A DNA stretch of 25,754 nucleotides from positions 1 through 25,754 of the IMG/VR virus record IMGVR_UViG_3300037882_001479; one strand, written 5' to 3'. The position numbers and the translations under genes are program-made. Source of the DNA: a virus. Shown here piece by piece: positions 13,975 through 20,583 of the stretch. How positions within the stretch are numbered: the first letter of the stretch is position 1; each line of letters opens with the position of its first letter. Under the pieces are notes generated by a model. It had not been told where the DNA came from. It saw only the letters and a list, made by a program, of their open reading frames with translations, and ran no database searches.

Positions 13975-14642
13975 CAGATATCAAGATTACAACTATGGAG
14001 GTATCATTATCATCCTCCATACCTGCCGAAGAATCTCATACGAATATATCAAAATACAAACCACCTACAGAAGAACGTAAAGGTAGGAAGTATGAAGGTA
14101 AAGATAGAGTAACATACGGTCCATATCTTGAAGAAATGTTCTTTAATAATGAACTAGAATATTACTTCACACAACCAAGAACAAATAAAGAACTCAAGTA
14201 TCAGTTCCTTCTAGATCACAAAAGTAACTATCAACTACGACAACGATTCAAATCATACAAGTATACGATAGGTACATTCAGAAACAAATACAATACCCGT
14301 ACCCTCTACTCTAAACAAGAACCAGTATACCTTATATCACTTGATTACAATGAAGTAGGTACAATAGTAATAGACGGTAGGCAATACTACAAGCATCTAA
14401 CATTCAAGCAAGCATACGAAAGATGCCTAGAATTCAAGATAGCAGACCCACGATTCATCCTACCTGAGAAAATAGAGTTACTTCGTGATCGCAAGAATTC
14501 AGGTGATATATCATGGTCAGACTGGTCAGTACCACCAGAGTCATTCATAAAGCAACTAGAGAAGAAACTAGACCTACCATCACTCTACAATTCAATCAAA
14601 TTCCCTAACTTCTGTACTAGAGAGGAAACAATGGATGAATAA
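13971..14642 (+). CDS. Hypothetical basic protein
   Basis: This 223-residue protein is of unrecognised family. The N-terminal 45 residues are polar and look disordered (ending PPTEERKGRKYEGKDR). The rest is Lys/Arg/Tyr-rich with alternating helices, including TNKELKYQFLLDHKSNYQLRQRFKSYKYTIGTFRNKYN and a beta segment, YLISLDYNEVGTIVIDGRQYYKHLTFKQAYERCLEFK. The basic composition and early-operon position suggest nucleic-acid binding (inference). One TGATATATCA at 14504 is read as Asp-Ile-Ser. The ATGA overlap at the start and an overlap with the small membrane gene at the end place it in the operon. Confidence 0.7.
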   Translation: MTDIKITTMEVSLSSSIPAEESHTNISKYKPPTEERKGRKYEGKDRVTYGPYLEEMFFNNELEYYFTQPRTNKELKYQFLLDHKSNYQLRQRFKSYKYTIGTFRNKYNTRTLYSKQEPVYLISLDYNEVGTIVIDGRQYYKHLTFKQAYERCLEFKIADPRFILPEKIELLRDRKNSGDISWSDWSVPPESFIKQLEKKLDLPSLYNSIKFPNFCTREETMDE

Positions 14643-14739
14643 TGAAATAACAGTAGTAGTGTGTTTTATTTTCGTAGAATGTATAACTTTTCTGTTATAT
14701 GTAGTAGCAAATCCACCAAGGAAGAATAATGGCAATTGA
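14635..14739 (+). CDS. 34-residue single-pass membrane protein
   Basis: ATG at 14635, with AGAGGAAA about ten bases upstream inside the previous gene, opens a 34-codon frame ending at TGA 14737-14739. Residues 5-25 are a hydrophobic membrane segment with two Cys, followed by a basic and polar tail (NPPRKNNGN). It overlaps the previous gene by 8 bases and the next by 11. Nothing else fills the 86-base gap between those neighbours. The function is unknown; it would sit in the host inner membrane. Confidence 0.62.
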   Translation: MNNEITVVVCFIFVECITFLLYVVANPPRKNNGN

Positions 14740-15040
14740 GTATGGACCAACAACAGTAACACTCAATGGAAAGTACCTAGGAACCATGACTAGATCATCA
14801 ACAGTAAGAGAGGACGAAAAAGCATACTACGAAGGATATAACGCAGAGAATAAAACTGATATATCAAATAAAGATGCTCTCTGTCCATATCCTATCGGTC
14901 ACAATGTACATGGACTACGACAACAGTGGTTCAATGGACTATACGATAATAGATTCTCCAAATACTCTCACATACCAACTACAGATGAACACACCATTAA
15001 CCGTAAAACAAAAGTTAAGGATATGGGCAAACACAGTTGA
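14729..15040 (+). CDS. RMF/CrpP-like small protein
   Basis: This 103-residue protein contains YYEGYNAENKTDISNKDALCPYPIGHNVHGLRQQWFNGLYDNR (residues 33-75, given here as landmarks: Gly36, CPYP 52-55, RxxWxxG 64-70). This is the signature of the ribosome modulation factor/CrpP-like fold ('A..G......CPY......R..W..Gw'). RMF proteins bind ribosomes and hibernate them; most phage and plasmid members of this fold have no tested role. N-terminal residues 1-30 and the Lys-rich C-terminus are additional. It overlaps the UDG gene by 56 bases. The TGATATATCA at 14857 encodes Asp-Ile-Ser inside the RMF-like domain. Confidence 0.62.
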   Translation: MAIEYGPTTVTLNGKYLGTMTRSSTVREDEKAYYEGYNAENKTDISNKDALCPYPIGHNVHGLRQQWFNGLYDNRFSKYSHIPTTDEHTINRKTKVKDMGKHS

Positions 15041-15557
15041 ATCATGCAATAAATGCCCTATATCTGCATTCTGCGATCACAAAGTAACTCACTATGTATT
15101 TACACCAAAACCCAAAACATACGTAGATATTCTGTTCATAGGTGAAGCACCAGGAGAATCAGAATACCTGAATCAAGAACCATTCATAGGACCATCAGGT
15201 GTATGCCTACGAGATATCATCAATGAAGCAGTACCAGATGATATATCATTCTGCATTACCAATAGTATCCTATGTACACCTTTTACAGACTCATCCCGCT
15301 ACTCAATAGGTACACCATCTCTTTCAGAAGTTAAGGAATGCAGCGTACACCTGCTGTCCTTAATCAGGAAGATAAAACCAAAGTACATTGTAGCATTAGG
15401 TAAAGTAGCAGAGAAAGCAGTAGTACACCTATCAAAGACTATACCTATACCTCACTATATCCAAATCTTACACCCATCCAAGATATCACAATCTAAAGAC
15501 TACCATTACCAATTCGAAAAAGCATCCCTAGCAATTCAGGAGTACCTAAAGAAATGA
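14985..15557 (+). CDS. Family 4/5-like uracil-DNA glycosylase (Fe-S)
   Basis: This 190-residue enzyme should excise uracil from DNA. From the ATG at 14985 the protein has CNKCPISAFC (Cys 21, 24, 30), the catalytic-region motif IGEAPGESEYLNQEPFIGPSG (52-72), ITNSILCTPF (Cys 97), a later Cys 119 and the HPS motif at 163-165. These fit a family 4-like UDG with a 4Fe-4S cluster. The frame is open further upstream to 14874, but that part only shadows the RMF-like gene, so the inner ATG is preferred even though its Shine-Dalgarno is poor. TGATATATCA at 15239 (Asp-Ile-Ser) and a CTTTCAG motif at 15319 (SLSEV) lie inside. ATGA links it to the next gene. Confidence 0.8.
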   Translation: MNTPLTVKQKLRIWANTVESCNKCPISAFCDHKVTHYVFTPKPKTYVDILFIGEAPGESEYLNQEPFIGPSGVCLRDIINEAVPDDISFCITNSILCTPFTDSSRYSIGTPSLSEVKECSVHLLSLIRKIKPKYIVALGKVAEKAVVHLSKTIPIPHYIQILHPSKISQSKDYHYQFEKASLAIQEYLKK

Positions 15558-16027
15558 GATCACTATCAATGCTACGAGCAATTGCAGGTATTGTAGGAAT
15601 GGGAGGAGGAACCAATACCGCAATAGAAATACCTACTATCAGAGATGATGGAAGTCCTAGAAGAACTGGTAGGCCAAAGATTCATGCAGATCGTCCTAAA
15701 GTCCGTGAGAAGGACCGTAAGTATCTACAGAATCGACATAAATTACTACCTATCTTTCTCAAACAAGTATGGTCAGTACCAAAGACTAAACCTACACGTA
15801 CAGCACAGCGTGAACAACGTATAATTGATATAACAGCACGTAGATTCGGGACAATAGAAGGAAAACAATTCCCACTACAAGCTATTATACTAATGGCAGA
15901 TAAGGGAGTAAAAGAGGCTCGAAAACAATACTACAAACTAGCACAAGTAGCAGAATTAAACAATATATCAGTTCATCAAGCATACGACCACTTTGTACTA
16001 GGTAAGGAATTGCATGTCACTACCTAA
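15554..16027 (+). CDS. Hypothetical basic protein
   Basis: This 157-residue strongly basic protein is unrecognised. The N-terminal 20 residues contain a Gly-rich hydrophobic stretch (AIAGIVGMGGG). Residues 30-60 are Arg/Lys/Pro-rich (SPRRTGRPKIHADRPKVREKDRK), with an AT-hook-like GRPK core. The C-terminal half is helical (KQYYKLAQVAELNNISVHQAYDHFVLGK). The GRPK motif and charge suggest minor-groove DNA binding, relevant given the many AT-rich palindromes in this genome, but this is inference. It overlaps UDG by 4 bases and the nuclease gene by 14. Confidence 0.68.
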   Translation: MRSLSMLRAIAGIVGMGGGTNTAIEIPTIRDDGSPRRTGRPKIHADRPKVREKDRKYLQNRHKLLPIFLKQVWSVPKTKPTRTAQREQRIIDITARRFGTIEGKQFPLQAIILMADKGVKEARKQYYKLAQVAELNNISVHQAYDHFVLGKELHVTT

Positions 16028-17114
16028 GAAAACCAAACTACGCAAGACTCCACCAAAGAAAGTACCATATAAAGGATGGAGTCTGTTTACTCATGGTGTC
16101 TCCCAATCTCTACTACAGAAGTTCATTAACTGTAGAGATAGATACCACAAGCATACCGTCCTAGGACTCAAGTCTACAGATCGTAAAGAGGCTATGGAGT
16201 ATGGTACTATATTCCATAAGTTAATTGAGGAAGGTGCCCGTATGGGTAATACCTATACTCGATTAAAGATGGTACAGCTAATGAATACCTATATGAAGGA
16301 ATTCTATCCATCTGCCGAATCTGCTCTACTCTGCAAAATAGGATTAGAGCAATATCATAAGTACAAGGAATGGGAATCAAATAAACCAAAGTATAAGTAC
16401 ATAGCCCAAGAACCAGTATTCAAGGAACCTATAGTACTACCAGCCACATCATTCACACCATGCCCTGAAATCTCTATCAATATACCACGTACCGAGATAT
16501 ACATTCGTGGTCGTATTGATGAAGTTATCGAGTTAAATGGAGAATTATGGCTACAGGAGAACAAGACTAAATCACGTATTGATATATCACTACTGTCCGA
16601 CACAATACCAGAAAACATACAGGTAATGTTCTACGCAGTAGCAGCATCTATCAAGTATGGTAGACCAGTCAAAGGTATCATCTATAATGTGATCCGTAAG
16701 CCTGGACAAAGACAGAGACAGAAGGAAGCTGACAATGACTTTGTAGAACGTATAGGTAAGGAAATAGCTGACAATCCATCATACTATTTCTACCGACTAG
16801 CCTATTCATTTCCACCAGGAGCAGTAGAGAAGTGGAAAAGAGAGGAATTGATACCACTGTTATATCAAGTGTACATATGGTGGAAATCAATTGAGAAAAA
16901 CCCTACCAATCCGTGGGAGGACGAAGAAGGAAACATAAATCCATTCCACGGAAGAAAGTCATTCGGAATATACGATCCAATGTCAAACGGAAAAGGAGAC
17001 TTCTTCGATCTAATCGTATACGGAAGAAAAACAAATCTAGTCGTAGACTTTGAGATGTTTCCGGAGCTTACAGAAGATTTACCACCCGAAGAAATCCCAG
17101 AGGCAGAATACTAA
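16014..17114 (+). CDS. PD-(D/E)XK nuclease, RecB/Cas4 type
   Basis: This 366-residue nuclease of the PDDEXK_1 (RecB/AddB C-terminal and Cas4) superfamily is likely a DNA exonuclease for end processing in recombination. Seen in order: SQSLLQKFINCRDRY (31-44), YGTIFHKLIEE (63-73) with the motif His 68, GRIDEV (166-171) with the catalytic Asp 169, LQENKTKS (180-187) with Glu 182 and Lys 184, and the QVMFYAVA motif downstream. All key residues are present. No iron-sulfur Cys cluster of the Cas4 kind is evident. It is followed by the Sak4-like ATPase and ssDNA-binding-like genes, a typical phage recombination set. One TGATATATCA at 16580 (Asp-Ile-Ser). Confidence 0.83.
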   Translation: MSLPKKTKLRKTPPKKVPYKGWSLFTHGVSQSLLQKFINCRDRYHKHTVLGLKSTDRKEAMEYGTIFHKLIEEGARMGNTYTRLKMVQLMNTYMKEFYPSAESALLCKIGLEQYHKYKEWESNKPKYKYIAQEPVFKEPIVLPATSFTPCPEISINIPRTEIYIRGRIDEVIELNGELWLQENKTKSRIDISLLSDTIPENIQVMFYAVAASIKYGRPVKGIIYNVIRKPGQRQRQKEADNDFVERIGKEIADNPSYYFYRLAYSFPPGAVEKWKREELIPLLYQVYIWWKSIEKNPTNPWEDEEGNINPFHGRKSFGIYDPMSNGKGDFFDLIVYGRKTNLVVDFEMFPELTEDLPPEEIPEAEY

Positions 17115-17323
17115 TGATAGACAGAGTATTTCTAAATCAACCACATAAACCATTCGATTTTCCGAATGATTACAAAGATACCTCATATTGGCTCTATAAG
17201 CTAATCACAGGTAAGCTAAACCCTCTAGCACCCCTAGCACAGGAAATCCTAGAACAAAGACTAGCAGAGTACAATAAAACAGCAACTAATCCTATTGAGA
17301 GCCAAGCAGCACCACCAAAGTGA
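17114..17323 (+). CDS. Small hypothetical protein
   Basis: This 69-residue protein starts in a TAATG overlap with the nuclease stop. It is Pro-rich at the N-terminus (FLNQPHKPFDFPNDYKD), has one helix (LAPLAQEILEQRLAEY) and ends in a polar Pro-rich tail. No family is recognised. Its TGA (17321-17323) opens a TGATATATCA whose final A begins the next gene's ATG. Confidence 0.65.
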   Translation: MIDRVFLNQPHKPFDFPNDYKDTSYWLYKLITGKLNPLAPLAQEILEQRLAEYNKTATNPIESQAAPPK

Positions 17324-17329
17324 TATATC

Positions 17330-17521
17330 ATGAAGATAAAGGAAAGAATAGAAAGTGATTCAATACATGGACCTAATGTAAGAGAAGCAAAGACAAGACA
17401 AGAAAAAGCTAGAGCATACTGGAAGGGTCTTAATGAATGGCGTAAATTAACTATACCATTCAATAAACAAAGATGGATGTATCATTATAGTCAACTATGG
17501 ATAAAAGAGAAGAATAAGTGA
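17330..17521 (+). CDS. Small basic hypothetical protein
   Basis: This 63-residue, very basic protein (KTRQEKARAYWKGLNEWRKLTIPFNKQRWMYHYSQLWIKEKNK) is rich in Trp, Tyr and Lys. No family is recognised; a nucleic-acid or protein docking role is possible. Start ATG (17330) and stop TGA (17519) both coincide with TGATATATCA copies, so the gene is bracketed by the motif 198 bases apart. Confidence 0.65.
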   Translation: MKIKERIESDSIHGPNVREAKTRQEKARAYWKGLNEWRKLTIPFNKQRWMYHYSQLWIKEKNK

Positions 17522-17527
17522 TATATC

Positions 17528-17701
17528 ATGGAAGAAATACCTGCTATACCAGCAATAAGGAAATGTATACGCTGTAACAAACCATTCAAATCCAAATCAT
17601 CAGGACACAGAGTATGCGGAAAATGTAGTAATGAGTTCAATAGAGTATCACAACGTCGCATTCCATTAACACCAGTACCAACAGAAAGAGATGATAGATG
17701 A
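17528..17701 (+). CDS. 57-residue zinc-finger protein
   Basis: ATG 17528 shares its A with the end of TGATATATCA. The frame encodes 57 residues: MEEIPAIPAIRKCIRC, then VCGKC. Cys 13, 16, 30 and 33 form a CxxC-x13-CxxC zinc knuckle, with basic residues around it (KPFKSKSSGHR) and a basic C-terminus. It resembles the small zinc ribbons of phage DNA-binding or HNH-associated proteins. The TGA overlaps the next ATG (ATGA). It is short, but the Cys spacing and exact packing make it convincing. Confidence 0.72.
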   Translation: MEEIPAIPAIRKCIRCNKPFKSKSSGHRVCGKCSNEFNRVSQRRIPLTPVPTERDDR

Positions 17702-17925
17702 ATCTAATACCATTCATGATATATCAGATGGACGAGAATGGTCATCTGACAGAAGAAAAAACTAAGTGTATGATTAACCTACTAACAGTCACACACTTTG
17801 AACAAACCCCATCAGGACACCTAGCTATCCACGTAATGTCTGGCAGAGTGCTAGTAACTGATGTATCATTTGATGAATTCATAGAGAAGCAAAATAACCG
17901 ATCATCAATCCTCACTCCACGCTAA
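17698..17925 (+). CDS. Small hypothetical protein
   Basis: This 75-residue protein starts at an ATG in ATGA overlap with the previous stop. It contains KCMINLLTVTHFEQTPSGHLAIHVMSGRVLVTDVSFDEFIEK, a small beta-rich fold; no family is recognised. An alternative start at 17728 (MDENGHL) would place TGATATATCA (17717-17726) just before it, as in several other genes. I keep the longer form because AGAAAGAG precedes it. Confidence 0.6.
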   Translation: MNLIPFMIYQMDENGHLTEEKTKCMINLLTVTHFEQTPSGHLAIHVMSGRVLVTDVSFDEFIEKQNNRSSILTPR

Positions 17926-17930
17926 TCTAT

Positions 17931-17945
17931 TTCCTTCAGAGATTA
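17931..17945 (+). promoter_or_regulatory. CTTTCAG-like motif before Sak4-like gene
   Basis: TTCCTTCAGAGATTA (17931-17945) then AAGG, 12 bases before the ATG at 17957. It has the same layout as the copies before 18987, 20058 and 25402. Confidence 0.5.
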
Positions 17946-17956
17946 AGGTACTCCAC

Positions 17957-18886
17957 ATGCCTAGAGCAAAACCAGTAAGAGACAATAGTGATCTAGAAGA
18001 TGATGACATTCTAGAATACCCAGGACCAGATGAACTAAACGTACCAAGTGATATATTCGATGACTATACACTAATGATGTACGGACAGAAAGGTAGAGGT
18101 AAGACAACTACATCTGCCTCATTCCCCAATACCCTGACCCTAATGCTAGAACCATTTCGTAAGGGTCTAATCATTCGTCAAGTATCCCTAATCAAGCAAT
18201 CTGCACAACAGATTCGTGATGGTGCTCCTGATGTATGGCAGCGTATCCTCAATACCACCCAGAAGTGGCTAGATGATCCTACAGTAGATAGACTATCATT
18301 CGACTCAATTGATATATTCTATCAAACCTGCCAAGAGTCAGTATGTGCTCGCAATAAAATCAATGTACCAGGAGATGCAGGACGTAGCTCATCTGATATA
18401 TGGATTGAGATTCGTGAGGAATTCTCAAACTATATGAATACCCTGAAAGACAGTGGTATGCGTATCACTATGCTCTCTCACGTAAAGGATAGAGAAGAAA
18501 CAGACCTAGAGGGAGGTAAGATGAAATTTGCCTCACCCTCATGCTCACCAGCCTGCCTAACCTACATTAAGCAAGCAGCAGATATTGTACTACAAATTGG
18601 TACATATAATGAGAAGCGTGCCGCAATGGTACGTGACCCAAATAATACAGCATTCGTATCTAATGGAGCACAAGGAAAGTTCCTACAACCAAATGGAAAA
18701 CCTATCAATATCTTTGAACTACCAGATGTAAAGGATGATGACCCACAACTGTTATATCAAACCCTAGTAGACGCATTCAATAATAAGCTATGGGATATTG
18801 ACACCCCTAGAGATCACCGTACTGTAGAGAAGCCCAAACCAAAACCATCAGGACCACCTAAGAAAGGACCACCAAAGCGATCATAA
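17957..18886 (+). CDS. Sak4-like RecA-family ATPase
   Basis: This 309-residue P-loop ATPase of the phage Sak4/AAA_24 type should promote single-strand annealing or replication together with the SSB-like protein encoded next. Walker A is GQKGRGKT (43-50). RLSFDSID (112-119) is the Walker B-like strand with Asp 116. MRITMLSHVKDRE and the loop KMKFASPSCSPA resemble the RecA-fold sensor and L1 regions, and the C-terminal tail is KPKPKPSGPPKKGPPKRS, a basic disordered arm. Start ATG 17957 has AAGG upstream. Only the short core of RecA is present and no RecA C-terminal domain, as usual for this group. Known Sak4 proteins pair with a cognate SSB, matching this layout. Confidence 0.75.
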   Translation: MPRAKPVRDNSDLEDDDILEYPGPDELNVPSDIFDDYTLMMYGQKGRGKTTTSASFPNTLTLMLEPFRKGLIIRQVSLIKQSAQQIRDGAPDVWQRILNTTQKWLDDPTVDRLSFDSIDIFYQTCQESVCARNKINVPGDAGRSSSDIWIEIREEFSNYMNTLKDSGMRITMLSHVKDREETDLEGGKMKFASPSCSPACLTYIKQAADIVLQIGTYNEKRAAMVRDPNNTAFVSNGAQGKFLQPNGKPINIFELPDVKDDDPQLLYQTLVDAFNNKLWDIDTPRDHRTVEKPKPKPSGPPKKGPPKRS

Positions 18887-18911
18887 CCTAGAGTACAGAC
18901 TAAGTAATATA

Positions 18912-18928
18912 TTTTCTTTCAGAGATTA
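18912..18928 (+). promoter_or_regulatory. CTTTCAG motif before ssDNA-binding-like gene
   Basis: TTTTCTTTCAGAGATTA at 18912-18928, 59 bases upstream of the ATG and directly before the leader hairpins. It sits in the gap between the Sak4-like and SSB-like genes. Confidence 0.5.
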
Positions 18929-18972
18929 GAGATACGAGTGTATCTCACTGAGAGAAATAACATTCCGTGAGA
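18929..18972 (+). promoter_or_regulatory. Leader with two mutually exclusive hairpins
   Basis: GAGATAC (18929-18935)/GTATCTC (18940-18946) forms a 7-bp hairpin with loop GAGT. TCTCAC (18943-18948) can instead pair with GTGAGA (18967-18972), which includes the start of the GAGAAAG Shine-Dalgarno. The two pairings share 18943-18946, so one fold would expose and the other hide the ribosome site of the following gene. Confidence 0.4.
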
Positions 18973-18986
18973 AAGTGATATATCAA

Positions 18987-19793
18987 ATGGCTAAGGCAAA
19001 AGAAGACACACAAGTAAACGAATCAGCATTCTTAAAGTCACTCAATAAGGCTAAAGCAGCAGCAAAGGCAGCAGCCAAAGCAGAACGACCAAATGGACCG
19101 CTAGACGATGCAGCTATTATGGCTCGTCTAGGACTAGATGAGGAAGGTGCTCGTATTACTGTAAATGGTCGTGTATCTAAGATTCAGATGGGATTCGCCA
19201 AGAAAGATACCAACCGACCATACTTCCGATTCGCATACTCCCTGACTGAGAATTCACCAAACTCAGGCAAAGGTAAGGGACTTATCGTGTCTAATTACCA
19301 TGAACTTACCGAAGCTGAGAAAGATGGTGAAGTATGGCGTACCACTGAGGAAGCATACGAGAAGATGTATTGGGAATTCCAATCCCTAGGTGAAACTACT
19401 GCTGACTGGGAAGATCCTATGGGTAGTGCTGTAGAAGCAGCCAAGAATCATACCAAGAATAAGACTGAAATCCAACTACAACTCTCAGTCTACGAAGGTA
19501 AGAAAGGACTAGGACTGAATATATCAGTTGTCAATGTCCTCAACAATGATGACCTAGGTGACTCAGACGATTCCGAAGAATCAGATGATTCCGAAGAAAC
19601 CGAAGGTGAAGTAGACTACTCAGAATGGGTAGGATACCTAGTCAAGTGGGAAGATGCTAGTGGTGCTGTAACCTTCCGAGTAGAATCCTACGATGAAGAT
19701 TCCAATACATTCTCTGGACTAGATGAGGATGGTGAAACTCAATGGGAAGACGCACCAGTAGGAGAATGCGAATACGTCGAGGAAGACGAGTAG
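18987..19793 (+). CDS. Probable single-strand DNA-binding protein, acidic C-terminal domain
   Basis: I start this 268-residue protein at ATG 18987, just after TGATATATCA (18976-18985); a GTG at 18975 would give four more residues. The N-terminal 35 residues are Lys/Ala-rich and helical. Residues about 50-180 (ARITVNGRVSKIQMG, RPYFRFAYSLTEN, LIVSNYHEL, LQLSVYEGKKGLGLNISVVNV) look like an OB-fold. Then comes an acidic linker with a repeated DDSEE unit (19565-19600), and a C-terminal 60 residues resembling a Tudor-like barrel (VGYLVKWEDASGAVTFRVESYDED) ending in EEDE. Acidic C-termini are characteristic of SSB proteins. The assignment rests on this architecture and the Sak4-like neighbour, not on strong family recognition. 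Confidence 0.6.
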   Translation: MAKAKEDTQVNESAFLKSLNKAKAAAKAAAKAERPNGPLDDAAIMARLGLDEEGARITVNGRVSKIQMGFAKKDTNRPYFRFAYSLTENSPNSGKGKGLIVSNYHELTEAEKDGEVWRTTEEAYEKMYWEFQSLGETTADWEDPMGSAVEAAKNHTKNKTEIQLQLSVYEGKKGLGLNISVVNVLNNDDLGDSDDSEESDDSEETEGEVDYSEWVGYLVKWEDASGAVTFRVESYDEDSNTFSGLDEDGETQWEDAPVGECEYVEEDE

Positions 19794-19917
19794 AGATAAG
19801 GAAAAGATGATATATCAGCCTGTTGCGTATAAACTAGGATGGGTTCAATCTTGTCAGTAGACGTACTGAAATCCACAACGAAGTAAAACGTGCAAGAATA
19901 ACAGTGATATATCATCC

Positions 19918-19954
19918 GACAGGTAGAACAACTTTCATTCTACCTGTCCCTTTT
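19918..19954 (+). terminator. Strong rho-independent terminator
   Basis: GACAGGTAGAA (19918-19928) and TTCTACCTGTC (19938-19948) make a perfect 11-bp stem with a 9-base loop, followed by CCTTTTA. It would end the transcript of the ssDNA-binding-like gene and separate it from the tRNA, which begins 3 bases later. Confidence 0.78.
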
Positions 19955-19956
19955 AT

Positions 19957-20025
19957 GGGCAGTCCGATGGTTACGGGCGGAGGTCTTATATACCTCCTAG
20001 TGGGGTTCGATTCCCTGACTGCCTA
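19957..20025 (+). tRNA. tRNA-Ile with anticodon UAU (reads AUA)
   Basis: The acceptor GGGCAGT (19957-19963) pairs with ACTGCCT (20018-20024; one G-U). The anticodon stem GAGGT/ACCTC has loop CTTATAT (19985-19991), giving anticodon TAT at 19987-19989. The T arm TGGGG-TTCGATT-CCCTG (20001-20017) is canonical. Discriminator A at 20025; CCA is not encoded. The D arm is abnormal: only CCG/CGG with loop ATGGTTA, and the total length of about 69 is short. Bacteria usually read AUA with a CAU anticodon modified to lysidine; a UAU tRNA would bypass that enzyme. The phage uses ATA heavily, including in every GAT-ATA-TCA copy of the palindrome. Confidence 0.7.
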
Positions 20026-20038
20026 TTGTATATGTTTT

Positions 20039-20052
20039 CTCTTTCAGGAGTA
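20039..20052 (+). promoter_or_regulatory. CTTTCAG motif before 20058 gene
   Basis: CTCTTTCAGGAGTA (20039-20052) followed by TAGGA, whose AGGAG-TATAGGA part can serve as the Shine-Dalgarno for the ATG at 20058. It lies just after the tRNA, so it could drive expression after the terminator. Confidence 0.55.
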
Positions 20053-20057
20053 TAGGA

Positions 20058-20330
20058 ATGAGTAGAGGTAGAGTAGAACAACACTCAATGAGTGATGAAG
20101 AATTTGAAATATACAAAGAAATAGCAGTAGCAGTATATAACAAAATTACAGATGCACCACTACATCTAATAGCACCAATCCTAATCAAAGTACTAATATC
20201 AACTCACATGGCAATGAAAGGAATAGGAGAAGAAACACCAGGAGCATTACAATTACACGATAACTTACAATCACAATTATCACATACCCTATTTGATATA
20301 ACAAACCAATTCATTAGAGAAAGAAACTAG
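20058..20330 (+). CDS. Hypothetical helical protein
   Basis: This 90-residue protein appears all helical (DEEFEIYKEIAVAVYNKITDAPLHLIAPILIKVLISTHMAMKG); no family is recognised. The ATG at 20058 follows AGGAGTATAGGA. The middle is amphipathic and hydrophobic enough to be a small bundle but not a clear membrane helix. It ends two bases before the ribbon-helix-helix gene, so the two are probably co-translated and could act together. Confidence 0.65.
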   Translation: MSRGRVEQHSMSDEEFEIYKEIAVAVYNKITDAPLHLIAPILIKVLISTHMAMKGIGEETPGALQLHDNLQSQLSHTLFDITNQFIRERN

Positions 20331-20331
20331 T

Positions 20332-20562
20332 ATGCCTCGTGGACATAAGCCTCGTATAAGTGACCCAACAGAAGAACGTATGGTAACATTACGTATGTCT
20401 GGTAGGTTACACAATCTACTAACCAAAGTAACCAGTTACCTCAATATGTCTCATAACCGATTCATAATTGAATTACTAACAGTAAAGCTAAATGAAGCAG
20501 AAGCAAAGATAGATAAACCAAAGACCACAGAAACAAAGACTACAACTCCGACACCAGAATAA
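20332..20562 (+). CDS. Ribbon-helix-helix DNA-binding protein
   Basis: This 76-residue protein starts basic (MPRGHKPRISDPTEE) and then has RMVTLRMSGRLHNLLTKVTSYLNMSHNRFIIELLTVKLNEAE (residues about 16-57; landmarks: MVTLRMS ribbon, then two helices). This fits the Arc/MetJ ribbon-helix-helix fold: an antiparallel beta ribbon inserts in the major groove, and the protein works as a dimer or tetramer on short palindromes. The C-terminal tail is Lys/Thr-rich and disordered. It is the only classic sequence-specific DNA-binding protein recognised in this window, so it is a natural, untested candidate reader of TGATATATCA. Confidence 0.72.
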   Translation: MPRGHKPRISDPTEERMVTLRMSGRLHNLLTKVTSYLNMSHNRFIIELLTVKLNEAEAKIDKPKTTETKTTTPTPE

Positions 20563-20583
20563 CCTGATATATCAGAGGTACAG

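Larger units (their letters stand above)
19794..20057 (+). other. Non-coding gap: two palindromes, terminator, tRNA, motif
   Basis: This 264-base gap holds TGATATATCA at 19808 and 19905, the terminator at 19918-19954, the tRNA at 19957-20025 and a CTTTCAG motif at 20039. Two short frames of 15-17 codons after a Shine-Dalgarno-like AAGGAAAAG (from 19807) are too short to support as genes. Confidence 0.6.

Noticed and set aside
13682-14020. Minus-strand open frame of 112 codons.
   Set aside because: It is a shadow of the tightly packed plus-strand genes at 13616-14642; its product is low-complexity (Tyr/His/Val-rich), and no ribosome site is seen.
19904-20060. Open frame starting at GTG 19904 through the terminator and tRNA.
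   Set aside because: It runs over a clear terminator stem and a tRNA, which explain the sequence better.
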